Assembly (NCBI RefSeq): GCF_020852455.1
Contig: NZ_JADZAT010000032.1
Span: 62,001-126,000, forward strand
Direction of reading: 5' to 3'
DNA: 64,000 nt
Source: Novosphingobium sp.
GTDB taxonomy: Bacteria > Pseudomonadota > Alphaproteobacteria > Sphingomonadales > Sphingomonadaceae
Part shown: positions 1 to 10,074 of the stretch, one piece after another
How positions within the stretch are numbered: position 1 is the first letter of the stretch
How the letters are laid out: each line of letters begins with the position of its first letter
The notes under the pieces: generated by a model
What the model saw: only the letters and a program-made list of their open reading frames with translations
Told to the model about the DNA's origin: nothing
Databases searched by the model: none
Position numbers and translations under genes: made by a program

Positions 1-569
1 CACGGATGACGGTCAACAAGGCATTGACCGCGCTGGCCGCCGCCGGCCTGGTCGAGCGCCGCCGCCGCGCCGGGACCTTTGTCGCGCGTCCGCGCAGCCA
101 GGCCATGGTGCTGGAGATCACCGACTTGGCACGCGAGGTTGCCGCGCGCGGCGAAGACTATCGCTGGGATCTGGTCCGCCGCAGCACCGAACGGTCGGAC
201 GCGCTGGGACCCATGGCACCCCTGCTGCGGATCGAGGGCGTGCATCATGCCGCAGGGCATCCGCTGGCCTTCGAGAGCCGGCTGGTCAACCTGGCCGAAG
301 TGCCCGCGATCGCCGATGCGGACCTTGCCGCCGAAGCCCCCGGCACCTGGCTGCTGGCGCATGCTCCCTGGACCGAGGCCGAGCACCGGATCACCGCCGA
401 AGCGGCGAATGCCGCGCTGGCCGAGGCATTGGCCTGTCCGCTGGGGAGCGCCTGCCTGACAATCCATCGCCGGACCTGGCGCGGCGCGGCACCGGTGACG
501 CTGGTGACCCAGCATTTTGCCCCGGGCCGCCACGAACTGGTTGCGCGGTTCGGGGCCAGGACGGGCTAA
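1..569 (+). CDS. GntR/HutC-family transcriptional regulator with UTRA domain (5' truncated by window edge)
   Basis: Frame is open to the window start; RMTVNKALTALAAAGLVERRRRAGTFVA is the wing of a GntR HTH, followed by a UTRA-like ligand domain. Resembles the histidine utilisation repressor. Confidence 0.8.
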   Translation, partial: RMTVNKALTALAAAGLVERRRRAGTFVARPRSQAMVLEITDLAREVAARGEDYRWDLVRRSTERSDALGPMAPLLRIEGVHHAAGHPLAFESRLVNLAEVPAIADADLAAEAPGTWLLAHAPWTEAEHRITAEAANAALAEALACPLGSACLTIHRRTWRGAAPVTLVTQHFAPGRHELVARFGARTG

Positions 570-582
570 CCCCCCCTGCAGA

Positions 583-3500
583 TCAGAACCGCAGCCGCAC
601 TCCGGCGCGCACGGCGTTGTCGCCCAGCATGTCGGACCCGGTGCGGTAGGTGTACTCAAGATCGATCAGCAGGCTTGATCCCAACTCAAGCTCACCGCCC
701 GCCCCGACCAGGAACCGGTCACGGTCAAAGCCGTTGAGGGTGATGGTCGAGAACTGGGAAACCGCCTGGTTGGCATAGCCGACCCGGGCGAAGGAATCGC
801 CCTGCAGATCGCGCTGGTATTCCATCCGCACCTTGGGCGAGAACCGCCCGCGGCTGAGCGCGAAGTGGTGCTGGTAGACCCCGCCGACCGACAGCGCGGT
901 GAAATCGACGTTCTGGTCAAGGAAGCTCAGATCGAACAGCGAACCGCTGTATTCGACATAGGCCCCCAGATTGCCGCGCGCCAGATCGAGCCGCAGGTAG
1001 GGCGCGAACCGCCAGGTTTCACGATTGAAGTCCGCAGTGGCGCTGACCGAGGCGAACCACTGGTGACCCTTGCGGTTGGAATCGACCGTACCGCCGGTTG
1101 ACGTGATGTAACGGCGCAGGCCAAAGTCGATCCATTGGTATCCGGCCAGCCAGTCAACGAACACTTCGGGAGTGATCCGGTGGCTGGCATAGCCGACCAC
1201 CGACTGGCTCGAGGCGGAAATCCGCGAGCCGTTGTCGCCCAGATCCTGGCGTTCATGCCCGAAGCCCAGACCGACACCCGCCGTCAGGCTTTCGCCAAAG
1301 CGGCGGTCAACCCCCATCGACAGCCCCTGGGTCAGGAACTCGTACGAGGGGCGCCCGGTTGTCGCATCGCGGTCGCCGAAGCGGATCGTGCCTGCAGTCC
1401 AGACCCCGATCCGGCCTTCATCGCCCGGCGCGGTTGACCCGGTCGGACCGGCATGGGCCGCTCCGCCAGGTGCCGTGTCGTTGGTCTTGAGCAGCGGGCC
1501 GCGGCCATCGAAACCGCATTCCGGCATCGAGTTGCGGATCTGCATGTCGCGGCACAGCGATGTGGTCGCCGCCAGCCGCATCCCGTTCGAGACGCTCAGC
1601 GGGCCCGGCTTGTGGAGCTGCTGGAGCCGGTTCTGGAAGTTTTCGATCTGCACATCGGCAAAACGGCGGGCAATCACGGCCTGGCCCTCAACCATGCTGC
1701 GCACTTCGGGATCGTTTGCCGGATCCGGCCGCGCGATGACCGAGAAGGTATAGGCCCGCGACCCGGTCCCGGCGGTGCCGCCGGTGCTGTCGGTCGCGGT
1801 GATCGTCACGGCAAAGGTGCCGCTGACCGTCGGTGTGCCGGTGATCGCGCCGGTGGTGGTGTTAAGCCCCAGCCCGGCCGGCAGTGACCCGGCAGTCACC
1901 GCATAGCTGTAGGGCGCGTTGCCGCCACTGGCCACCACGGTCTGGCTATAGGCGATCCCCATGTTGGCCGCCGGCAAGGTGGCCGGGTTGATCGTCAGCA
2001 CCGGCGCCGCGACCTGCAGGGTATAGGCCTGCTGCCCGGACTGGCCGAAGTTGTCGGTGGCGCGGACGGTGAAGTTGAAGGTCCCCGAAGCCGTGGGCGC
2101 CCCGCCCAGCAGTCCGGTTGCGCCCAGGTTCATACCCGGCGGCAGCGCCCCTGAGGAGAGCGTGAAGCTGTAAGGACCAACCCCGCCACTGGCAGTCAGC
2201 TGCTGGCTGTAATTGCTTGCAGCCGTCGCCCCGGGAACGACCGCAGGCGTGACCACGATGGTCGGCGCGGCCACAGTCAGCGTATAGTTCTGGGCGATGG
2301 TGAACGGAGCCCCGACCCCGGTCAGACCCTGGTCGGTGGCGGTCACCGTGACCGGATAGACGCCGGGCGCGGTGGGCGTGCCTGACAGCGTTCCATTCGA
2401 TGCCATAGTCAGCCCAGTCGGCAAGGACCCCGTCAGCACATAGCTGTAGTTCCCGCTCCCGCCGACTGCGACAAAGGTCTGCGAATAGGCGGTGCCATAG
2501 CTGGGGTTCAGCGTCCCCGGAGCCGGGGTCATGCTGAGGGTCGGCCCCGCCACGGTCAGCGAGAAGGCCTGGCCCACCGTGAAGGGCCCGTTGCCGGTGC
2601 TCGAATCGGTGGCCGAGACATTGAGGTTGAAAGTGCCGACCTGGGTCGGCGTGCCTGAGATGGTCACCGAATTGGCAGTGGTGCCGGTAACCGTCAGCCC
2701 GGCGGGCAGGTTGGTGACCTGATAGCCGCTGAACGGCTGGGCGCCGCCGTTGAAGGTGAAGGTGTTGCTGTAGGGCGCCATCGCACTGGCTGCAAAACCG
2801 CCCGCCGGGGTGATGGTGATCACCGGGTTCTGCACTGTGACCGTCACTGTGGCGGGGGCCGAAGTGCCCGAGACGTTGCTGGCGGTGTAGGTAAAGCTGT
2901 CAGGCCCGGCATAGCCCGGGGTCGGCTGATAGGTGATGCTCGTGCCGCTGGCGATGGCAGTGCCGTGGCTGGGCGCGGTGGCAACCGCGACGCTGGTCGC
3001 CGCCCCGCCGCTGAGCGCCAGCGCGACATTGCTCGCGGCGGCGTTGTATGGAACCGTGATCGTTACGGCACTGGCAATCGGCGGCCCCAGGACCTCGATC
3101 GAATAGGCCTGCGAAGCGCTGTAAGGCCCGGTTCCGGTGCTGGAATCGGTGGCGGTGACGGTGAAGTTGAAGGTTCCGATCGCGCCCGGCGTCCCCGTGA
3201 TCGCTCCGGTGGCGGAGTTCAGGTTCAGGCCCGTCGGCAGCGCTCCGGCGGTGACCGCATAGCTGTAGGGCGCAGTGCCCCCGCTGGCGGCCGGGATCGA
3301 GGCCGAATAGGGCGTCGAGACCAGACCGTTCGCCAGCGCTGCTCCAGCCAGGCTGACGGCCGCCGGGCTGATTGTCAGCGTATAGGCCTGGCTACCGGTA
3401 TAGGGTCCGGGGGAGGCCGAGGCGTCATTGGCGGTGATCGTGAAGTTGAAGGTGCCGCCAGCCGTGGGAATGCCACCGAGCACGCCGTTTGCCTCCAGCG

Positions 3501-6500
3501 TGAACCCGGCCGGGAGCGCACCTGCGGTCACCATAAAGTTATAGCCGGGGGTTCCGCCCGATGCGGTCAGCGTCTGGCTATAGGCAGTGCCGACCTGGCC
3601 ATTGGGGATCGAGGCCGGAGAGACAGTGACCGGAACGTCATCGTTCTGGATCGTTACCAGGCCCTGATTGTCCGCCATCGTCGCATTGATGGCGGCAGAC
3701 AGGTTGACGAAGAAGGTCTCGTTGGCTTCCGGCAGAGTTTCACCCAGAACCGGTACCGTAATGGTCTGGGTGGTCTGCCCCGGTGCGAATGTCAGCAGAC
3801 CAGCGGTCTGGGTATAATCGTTCGGGTTCGAAGCCGTGCCATCCGCAGTGCCATAGTTGACTGTGATGGTTTGCCCGCTGGGGGCCGAGAGCGAAACGGT
3901 GAGCACCGCATTGGTGGTGCCGCTGTTGCCTTCCACCAGCGATACATCGTTGATCGACACCGTGGGCTGCGCATCGTCGTTAACGATCGTGCCGACCCCC
4001 TGGCCGTCAACCACAACCGCGTTGACCACCCCGGTCACGTTGACGAAATAGCTTTCGTTCGGCTCGGCCAGGGTGTCGCCGTTGATCTGAGCCGTGAAGG
4101 TATAGGTGCTCGACCCGGCGGGAATCGTCTGCCCGGTAAACGAGCTGGCCACATAGTCACCGCTCGCCGCGCTTGCCGAGCCATTGGCCGTGGCGATATT
4201 GAAGGTAACGCCGCCCGGACCGGCCGGAGCCGACAGGCTGACGGTGAAGACCGCATTGGTCACGCCGGAATTGCCTTCCGAGATCGTGACGTCGTTGATC
4301 GTCAGGTTCGGGAGATCGTCGTTGAGGATCGTGCCGGTGGCCGAATTGGGCACACCCACGGTGTAGCCGGTACCCGCCGCCAGCGTCAGGGTAACGGTTT
4401 CGTCAGCCTCGATCGCGGTATCGGCGGTGGGGTTGACGGTGATCGTCCCGGTGGTGTTACCGGCCGGGATGACCAGCGGCGAGGCGATCGTCGCATAGTC
4501 GGTCCCGTTCGCGGCCGTGCCGCCGATGGTATAGTTGAGCGAGATCGCGCCAAAGGCGGCCTGGTTGAGCGTGACCGTATAGATCAGGTTCGGCGCGCCG
4601 TCTTCGGCAACTGCGGCGGGCGAAGCGCTGATCGTCGCCGAGGGCACGTCGTCGTTGAGGATCGTGCCGGTCGCCGAAGACGTCCCGCCGACCACATATC
4701 CGCTGCCTGCGGCCACGATCAGGGTGACCGTCTCATCCGGTTCGACGGTGCCATCAACCGACGGGTTGATCACCACGGTGGCGGTGGTCGATCCCGCCGG
4801 GATCGTCACGCTGGCGACATTGCCGGTATAGTCGGTCCCCGCGGTTGCGGTTCCGGCAGTGGTCAGATTGACAGTCGTCGCCGACCCGGCCGCAGAGCTG
4901 AGCGTGACGGTATAGGTCAGGTTGGTAGCGCCGTCCTCGGACACCGAAGCCGGGGTGAGCGCGATCGACGCCGAAGGCGCATTGATCACATTGATCGTCA
5001 GCGTTTCGACTTCGAAATAGCTGCCCGGCCCCGAGCTGGCATCGGTCACCCGCAGCTGCACGGTGGATGACCCGGCGGTGGTTGGCGTGCCGGTGATCAG
5101 TCCGTTGCTGGCCAGGCTGAGGCCAAACGGCATCGGCGCACCGGGCGGTTCTGTGGCATAGACGTGGGGCGCCACGCCGCCATTGGTGACAAGCTGGCTT
5201 GAAGCCGGCTGGTTCACCACCAGGTTGATCGTACTGGTCGTCAGGGTCAGCGTGGGATTGGCAACCGTCCCGGTATAACCCTTGTCCACGAACTGTGCGG
5301 TGGGCGAGGTCGAATCCGTCGCCCGGACGCTAAAGCTGTAGGCTCCGCGCTGGGTCGGCGCGCCGCTAAGCGTGCCGCCGCTCGAAAGAGTGATGCCAGG
5401 AGGCAATGCTCCGGCCTGCAGGCTATAGGTATAAGGCGCCAGTCCACCCGACGACGTGAGTGTTTGAGAAAATGCCGCGCCGGCGGTCATCGCTGGCAGG
5501 GATCCTGGCGTCACCGTGATCGGCGATGCCGACGGGGTAATCGTGATCGTTACGCGAACGGTATTGCCGGCGATTGTTCCATCGGTAAATTCGAATACAT
5601 CGCTGGTCGCACTATCGCCATTGTGGCTGTAGTCGACGAGCCATTGTGAGCCTGAAATTCTTAGCGTCGCCGCCCCATGAGCCGGAAGAGTCGGGCCATC
5701 GACCGCACCAATCCCGGCGAACCCGATGCTGGTGGCGCAGTTGGTCACATCGATCGTAACGGTGCCGCCATTGCTTACGGTTCCCGTCTTGGCTGTGCAC
5801 AGCACCGATGTGTGCCCGGCCAGGACCGTCAACGTATAGCTCTCGAGTTCAAAATAGGATCCGGGGCCGGTGCTGGAATCGGTGACCCGGATGGTAACCG
5901 GATAATTGCCCGGAGCCGCGCTGGTGGTGCCAGCCAGCGTCCCGGACGGACTCAGCGTGATTCCGGCAGGCAAGCTGCCGGTTTCAAGCAGGTAGGAATA
6001 GGGTGCGACCCCGCCGTTGGTCGAAAGCGTTGCCGAAAAGGCTATGCCCTGGACGGCTGATCCCGCATTCGAAGCAAGGGATAAGGCGGGGGTCTGGACC
6101 GTGCCGGTATAACCCTTGTCCACGAACTGCGCGGTGGGCGAGGTCGAATCAGTTGACCGAACGGTGAACGCGTAGCTGCCACGCTGGGTTGGCGTGCCGC
6201 TAAGCGTGCCATTGCTTGCCAGGCCGATGCCCGGCGGCAAGGTGCCTGATTGCAGCGTGTAGGAATAGGGCCCGGTGCCGCCGCTCGAGGTCAGGGTTTG
6301 GCTGAAAAAGGTCCCGGCAGTCATCGCGTTAAGCGATCCGGGCGCAACGGTAATGGGCGAAGCGGCAGGCGTGATCGTCACGTTGATCGTGATGAAGTCA
6401 CTGTTGTCATCCAGCACGACAAAGGTATCGGACGTCGCGCTATCGCCATTGTGGGCATAGGCATATGAATGGGTCGGGGAACCCACTGGCGTTGCAGTGC

Positions 6501-6741
6501 CGTGGGCCGGGGCGGTTGATACGACACCCAGGCCAAAGAAGTGGCAGGTAGAAAGGTCAACCGTGACGGTTCCGCCATTCGCCACGGTGACATTGCGGGT
6601 CGCGCAGCCAGCATAGGTCGATGGCACCCCCACCGCCAGAGCAGGGCTTGCCATTGCCAGCATAGATGCCACGAGCAGCGCCAGCGCCAAAATTGCACGC
6701 TTCGCACCCGACGAAACCACTCGAGCAAATTGCATTCGCAT
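583..6741 (-). CDS. Giant autotransporter adhesin: Sec signal, tandem putative-Ig (He_PIG-like) and Calx-beta repeats, C-terminal autotransporter beta-barrel
   Basis: ORF 583..6801; likely start MRMQFARVVSSGAKRAILALALLVASMLAMASPALA at 6741. Repeats such as GGTGPYSY..LPPGI.L..NGTLSGTPT and TINDVTISEGNSG..NAVFTVSLSAP; terminal ...TYRTGSDMLGDNAVRAGVRLRF ends in an aromatic residue. Confidence 0.9.
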   Translation of the reverse strand: MRMQFARVVSSGAKRAILALALLVASMLAMASPALAVGVPSTYAGCATRNVTVANGGTVTVDLSTCHFFGLGVVSTAPAHGTATPVGSPTHSYAYAHNGDSATSDTFVVLDDNSDFITINVTITPAASPITVAPGSLNAMTAGTFFSQTLTSSGGTGPYSYTLQSGTLPPGIGLASNGTLSGTPTQRGSYAFTVRSTDSTSPTAQFVDKGYTGTVQTPALSLASNAGSAVQGIAFSATLSTNGGVAPYSYLLETGSLPAGITLSPSGTLAGTTSAAPGNYPVTIRVTDSSTGPGSYFELESYTLTVLAGHTSVLCTAKTGTVSNGGTVTIDVTNCATSIGFAGIGAVDGPTLPAHGAATLRISGSQWLVDYSHNGDSATSDVFEFTDGTIAGNTVRVTITITPSASPITVTPGSLPAMTAGAAFSQTLTSSGGLAPYTYSLQAGALPPGITLSSGGTLSGAPTQRGAYSFSVRATDSTSPTAQFVDKGYTGTVANPTLTLTTSTINLVVNQPASSQLVTNGGVAPHVYATEPPGAPMPFGLSLASNGLITGTPTTAGSSTVQLRVTDASSGPGSYFEVETLTINVINAPSASIALTPASVSEDGATNLTYTVTLSSAAGSATTVNLTTAGTATAGTDYTGNVASVTIPAGSTTATVVINPSVDGTVEPDETVTLIVAAGSGYVVGGTSSATGTILNDDVPSATISASPAAVAEDGAPNLIYTVTLNQAAFGAISLNYTIGGTAANGTDYATIASPLVIPAGNTTGTITVNPTADTAIEADETVTLTLAAGTGYTVGVPNSATGTILNDDLPNLTINDVTISEGNSGVTNAVFTVSLSAPAGPGGVTFNIATANGSASAASGDYVASSFTGQTIPAGSSTYTFTAQINGDTLAEPNESYFVNVTGVVNAVVVDGQGVGTIVNDDAQPTVSINDVSLVEGNSGTTNAVLTVSLSAPSGQTITVNYGTADGTASNPNDYTQTAGLLTFAPGQTTQTITVPVLGETLPEANETFFVNLSAAINATMADNQGLVTIQNDDVPVTVSPASIPNGQVGTAYSQTLTASGGTPGYNFMVTAGALPAGFTLEANGVLGGIPTAGGTFNFTITANDASASPGPYTGSQAYTLTISPAAVSLAGAALANGLVSTPYSASIPAASGGTAPYSYAVTAGALPTGLNLNSATGAITGTPGAIGTFNFTVTATDSSTGTGPYSASQAYSIEVLGPPIASAVTITVPYNAAASNVALALSGGAATSVAVATAPSHGTAIASGTSITYQPTPGYAGPDSFTYTASNVSGTSAPATVTVTVQNPVITITPAGGFAASAMAPYSNTFTFNGGAQPFSGYQVTNLPAGLTVTGTTANSVTISGTPTQVGTFNLNVSATDSSTGNGPFTVGQAFSLTVAGPTLSMTPAPGTLNPSYGTAYSQTFVAVGGSGNYSYVLTGSLPTGLTMASNGTLSGTPTAPGVYPVTVTATDQGLTGVGAPFTIAQNYTLTVAAPTIVVTPAVVPGATAASNYSQQLTASGGVGPYSFTLSSGALPPGMNLGATGLLGGAPTASGTFNFTVRATDNFGQSGQQAYTLQVAAPVLTINPATLPAANMGIAYSQTVVASGGNAPYSYAVTAGSLPAGLGLNTTTGAITGTPTVSGTFAVTITATDSTGGTAGTGSRAYTFSVIARPDPANDPEVRSMVEGQAVIARRFADVQIENFQNRLQQLHKPGPLSVSNGMRLAATTSLCRDMQIRNSMPECGFDGRGPLLKTNDTAPGGAAHAGPTGSTAPGDEGRIGVWTAGTIRFGDRDATTGRPSYEFLTQGLSMGVDRRFGESLTAGVGLGFGHERQDLGDNGSRISASSQSVVGYASHRITPEVFVDWLAGYQWIDFGLRRYITSTGGTVDSNRKGHQWFASVSATADFNRETWRFAPYLRLDLARGNLGAYVEYSGSLFDLSFLDQNVDFTALSVGGVYQHHFALSRGRFSPKVRMEYQRDLQGDSFARVGYANQAVSQFSTITLNGFDRDRFLVGAGGELELGSSLLIDLEYTYRTGSDMLGDNAVRAGVRLRF

Positions 6742-6974
6742 CCCCACCTGTTGCGATCTGCCCGCATCACCAAGGACGCCAGCAGGCCAACACTTCTGCA
6801 TTCGGCGCGATCAATGCGCCCAGGCCTCTATCCGGATGCGACCCCTTGCCCGGACAGCAGACTGGCACACAGTCAAGCAATCTGCAATTCCGTGGATGTA
6901 CCGGTTCTTCACCGGACTTGACGACGGAATCCCCACAAATTCAGGGGTTTCGACGGGATGGGGATGGGTAGGAA

Positions 6975-7049
<75 letters not shown>

Positions 7050-7159
7050 ACACCATTCCGTCTGGCCGCCACGGCGCTGGGCCGGGGGCAGGGGCGCGCT
7101 ATTGGCCGCACCCCCTTGCTTTGTCAAGCGGGACGCCTGATAGCGCGCAACAATTGCCA

Positions 7160-7306
7160 ATGCGTGAAAAAGTCCCGCCCCTGTCGCGCGAAGAGCGCCT
7201 GGCCGCAAAGCTGCGCGAGAACCTGAAGCGCCGCAAGGCCCAGTCGCGCGAGGCTGCTTCCCAAAGCGGCGGCAAGTCGCTAGGGGGCGATGCTCCTGAC
7301 AGCTGA
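7160..7306 (+). CDS. Small conserved basic protein (48 aa)
   Basis: [48 protein letters not shown], directly upstream of gpmA. Confidence 0.65.
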   Translation: MREKVPPLSREERLAAKLRENLKRRKAQSREAASQSGGKSLGGDAPDS

Positions 7307-7317
7307 GGGAGCCTACC

Positions 7318-8004
7318 TTGCCGCGCCTGATTCTCGTTCGCCACGGCCAGAGCCAATGGAACCTGGAAAACCGCTTCACCGGCTGGTGGGATGTTGACCT
7401 GACCGACAAGGGCGTGGCCGAAGCGCGCGCCGCGGGCGAATTGCTGAAAGCCAAGGGCATGCTGCCCAGCCTGGCCTTCACCAGTTTCCAGACCCGTGCG
7501 ATCAAGACGCTGCACCATGCGCTGGAAACGGCCGGGCGGCTGTGGATCCCCGAGATCAAGGACTGGCGGCTCAACGAACGGCACTATGGCGGCCTGACCG
7601 GGCTCGACAAGGCCGAGACCGCGGCCAGGCATGGCGATGAACAGGTCAAGATCTGGCGCCGCAGCTTCGACACCCCGCCGCCGGTGCTGGAAGACGGGTC
7701 CGAATTCGATCTCAAGGCCGATCCGCGGTACGCCGGGATCGCGATCCCCAGCACCGAAAGCCTCAAGGACACCATCGCGCGGGTGCTGCCCTATTATGAA
7801 AGCACGATTGCCCCGGCGCTGAAGGCCGGCGAAGTGGTACTGGTCGCCGCGCATGGCAATTCGCTGCGCGCGCTGGTCAAGCATCTGTCGGGCATTTCCG
7901 ATGCCGAGATCACCGGGCTCGAGATCCCGACCGGCCAGCCGATCGTCTATGAGCTCGACGACAATCTCAACGCGCTTGAGCGTTACTATCTGGCGGAGCG
8001 CTGA
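7318..8004 (+). CDS. gpmA: 2,3-bisphosphoglycerate-dependent phosphoglycerate mutase
   Basis: [29 protein letters not shown] and [19 protein letters not shown] start. Confidence 0.95.
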   Translation: MPRLILVRHGQSQWNLENRFTGWWDVDLTDKGVAEARAAGELLKAKGMLPSLAFTSFQTRAIKTLHHALETAGRLWIPEIKDWRLNERHYGGLTGLDKAETAARHGDEQVKIWRRSFDTPPPVLEDGSEFDLKADPRYAGIAIPSTESLKDTIARVLPYYESTIAPALKAGEVVLVAAHGNSLRALVKHLSGISDAEITGLEIPTGQPIVYELDDNLNALERYYLAER

Positions 8005-8005
8005 G

Positions 8006-8485
8006 ATGGGCGCACCGGTCGCCATCATCATGGGCAGCCAGTCGGACTGGCCGACGATGAGCCGCGCCGCCGAAGCGCTCGACAAGCTGGGCGTGGCGCA
8101 CGATGCGCGGATCGTTTCGGCGCACCGCACCCCGCAGCGGCTGGTCGAATTCGCCGAAGGTGCGGCCGCTGAAGGCTTTCAGGTGATCATCGCCGGGGCC
8201 GGCGGCGCCGCCCACCTGCCGGGCATGGTCGCCAGCATGACCCACCTGCCGGTGCTGGGCGTGCCGGTGCAGTCGAAGGCGCTGAGCGGTCAGGACAGCC
8301 TGCTTTCGATCGTGCAGATGCCCGCCGGGGTTCCGGTTGGCACCCTGGCGATTGGCGAAGCCGGGGCGACCAATGCCGGGCTGCTGGCCGCTTCGATCCT
8401 GGCGCTGAACGATCCGGCGCTGACCCAGCGGATCAAGGAATTCCGCGCCGCGCAGACCGCCAGCGTCGCCCAGCGGCCAAGCTGA
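8006..8485 (+). CDS. purE: 5-(carboxyamino)imidazole ribonucleotide mutase
   Basis: [18 protein letters not shown]...AHRTP...[14 protein letters not shown]; followed by purK. Confidence 0.95.
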   Translation: MGAPVAIIMGSQSDWPTMSRAAEALDKLGVAHDARIVSAHRTPQRLVEFAEGAAAEGFQVIIAGAGGAAHLPGMVASMTHLPVLGVPVQSKALSGQDSLLSIVQMPAGVPVGTLAIGEAGATNAGLLAASILALNDPALTQRIKEFRAAQTASVAQRPS

Positions 8486-8495
8486 AGGAACCCAG

Positions 8496-9551
8496 ATGAT
8501 CCCTCCCGGCGAAACCATCGGCATTCTGGGCGGCGGGCAGCTGGGCCGGATGCTGGCCAAGGCGGCGGCGCAGCTGGGCTATCGCTGCCACGTCTATGCC
8601 CCCGAGGCCGATAGCGTTGCTGCCGAGGTCTGCGCCGCGCACACCCGCGCCGCCTGGGATGATGCCGCAGCCATGGCGCGCTTTGCTGCCGACTGCGCGG
8701 TGGTGACCTATGAGTTCGAGAATGTGCCGGTCGGCCCGCTCAAGGCGCTGGGCCAGGTGCCGCTTTTCCCCAGTGCCCGCGCGCTTGAAGTGGCGCAGGA
8801 CCGGCTGAACGAAAAGCAGTTCGTCGCGCAATTGGGTGGCCGCACCGCGCCGTTCCTGGCAGTCGATACAGCCGAGGATCTTGACGAGGCCCTGACCGTG
8901 ATCGGATCGCCCGGGATCCTCAAGACCCGCCGCGAAGGCTATGACGGCAAGGGCCAGCACCGGATCATGTACGATCACGAGGCCGAGGGGATCGCGCTGG
9001 GCGGCCAGCCGATGATCTTCGAAGGTTTCGTGCATTTTTCGGCCGAATTCAGCGTGATCCTGGCGCGCGGGCAGGACGGCCAGGTGGCGTTCTGGGACAG
9101 CGCCGAGAACGTCCACGAAAACGGTATCCTGGCCCTGTCGCGTGTCCCCGCCTCTGCAACAGTGCTGGCCCAGGTCGAGGAAGCGCGCGCGCTGGCCCGC
9201 AAGGTGGCCGATGCGCTGGGCTATGTCGGGGTGGCGGCGTTCGAATTCTTCGCCACCGAGGACGGCCCGGTGTTCAACGAAATGGCGCCCCGCGTGCACA
9301 ATTCGGGCCACTGGACGATCGAGGGCGCCATCACCAGCCAGTTCGAAAACCATGTGCGCGCGGTCTGCGGCCTGCCGCTGGGCGATACCCGGCTGGCGGC
9401 GCGGGCGGTCGAAATGCGCAATGTGGTTGGCGATGCGGCCGAAGACTGGTCGGCGATCCTGTCTGATCCGGCCAATCACCTGCACCTCTATGGCAAGGCC
9501 GCTGCCCGGCCCGGGCGCAAGATGGGCCACGTTACCCGGCTGATGCTGTGA
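8496..9551 (+). CDS. purK: 5-(carboxyamino)imidazole ribonucleotide synthase
   Basis: IGILGGGQLGRMLAKAAAQLGYRCHVY, ATP-grasp motifs, EMAPRVHNSGHWTIEG. Confidence 0.95.
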   Translation: MIPPGETIGILGGGQLGRMLAKAAAQLGYRCHVYAPEADSVAAEVCAAHTRAAWDDAAAMARFAADCAVVTYEFENVPVGPLKALGQVPLFPSARALEVAQDRLNEKQFVAQLGGRTAPFLAVDTAEDLDEALTVIGSPGILKTRREGYDGKGQHRIMYDHEAEGIALGGQPMIFEGFVHFSAEFSVILARGQDGQVAFWDSAENVHENGILALSRVPASATVLAQVEEARALARKVADALGYVGVAAFEFFATEDGPVFNEMAPRVHNSGHWTIEGAITSQFENHVRAVCGLPLGDTRLAARAVEMRNVVGDAAEDWSAILSDPANHLHLYGKAAARPGRKMGHVTRLML

Positions 9552-9564
9552 AGGGGCCCGGACT

Positions 9565-10062
9565 TTGACGCGATCTGAAGTGTTCCTTGCGGTTGCGATC
9601 GGGTCCAACGGTGTGATCGGCAGCAATGGCACCCTGCCCTGGCACATCCCGGCCGACCTCAGGCGGTTCAAGGCGCTGACCATGGGATACCCGATGGTGA
9701 TGGGGCGCAAGACTTTCGAATCGCTGCCGGGGCTGCTGCCGGGGCGGCGGCACATCGTTTTGACCCGCGATCGCGATTGGAGCGAGGAGGGGGCCGAGTT
9801 GGCCCACTCGCTGGAAGACGCGCTCAATCTTGCCAATTCACCGCACATCGCCGTGGTCGGCGGAGCCGAGATCTATCGCCTGTTCCTCCACCGCGCCAAC
9901 CGGATCGAGCTGACCGAAGTCCATGCCGCGCCCGCAGGCGACACGCGCTTTCCGCCGTTCGACCGTGCCGACTGGATCGAAACCTTTCGCGAGGCCCATC
10001 CCGCCGAGGGACGCAATCCGGCCTTTGATTTCGTCACTCTGGTGCGTAAACCGGCCGGGTAA
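9565..10062 (+). CDS. folA: Dihydrofolate reductase
   Basis: GSNGVIGSNGTLPWHIPADLRRFKALTMGYPMVMGRKTFESLP; TTG start. Confidence 0.93.
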   Translation: MTRSEVFLAVAIGSNGVIGSNGTLPWHIPADLRRFKALTMGYPMVMGRKTFESLPGLLPGRRHIVLTRDRDWSEEGAELAHSLEDALNLANSPHIAVVGGAEIYRLFLHRANRIELTEVHAAPAGDTRFPPFDRADWIETFREAHPAEGRNPAFDFVTLVRKPAG

Positions 10063-10074
10063 CGGGGGATAGTC

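Noticed and set aside
2965-5070. 701-aa plus-strand ORF
   Set aside because: Antisense to the repeat-rich adhesin; GRDR-type low-complexity repeats arise from the opposite-strand repeats.
2000-6700. Adhesin repeats considered as CRISPR-like array
   Set aside because: Repeats are degenerate, in-frame protein-domain repeats of ~80-100 aa without regular 25-40 nt direct repeat/spacer structure.
6742-6801. Longer N-terminus of the adhesin (MQKCWPAGVLGDAGRSQQVG)
   Set aside because: The downstream Met at 6741 gives a standard Sec signal peptide; the 20-residue extension would spoil it.
8433-9848. 471-aa minus-strand ORF
   Set aside because: Antisense to purK/folA.
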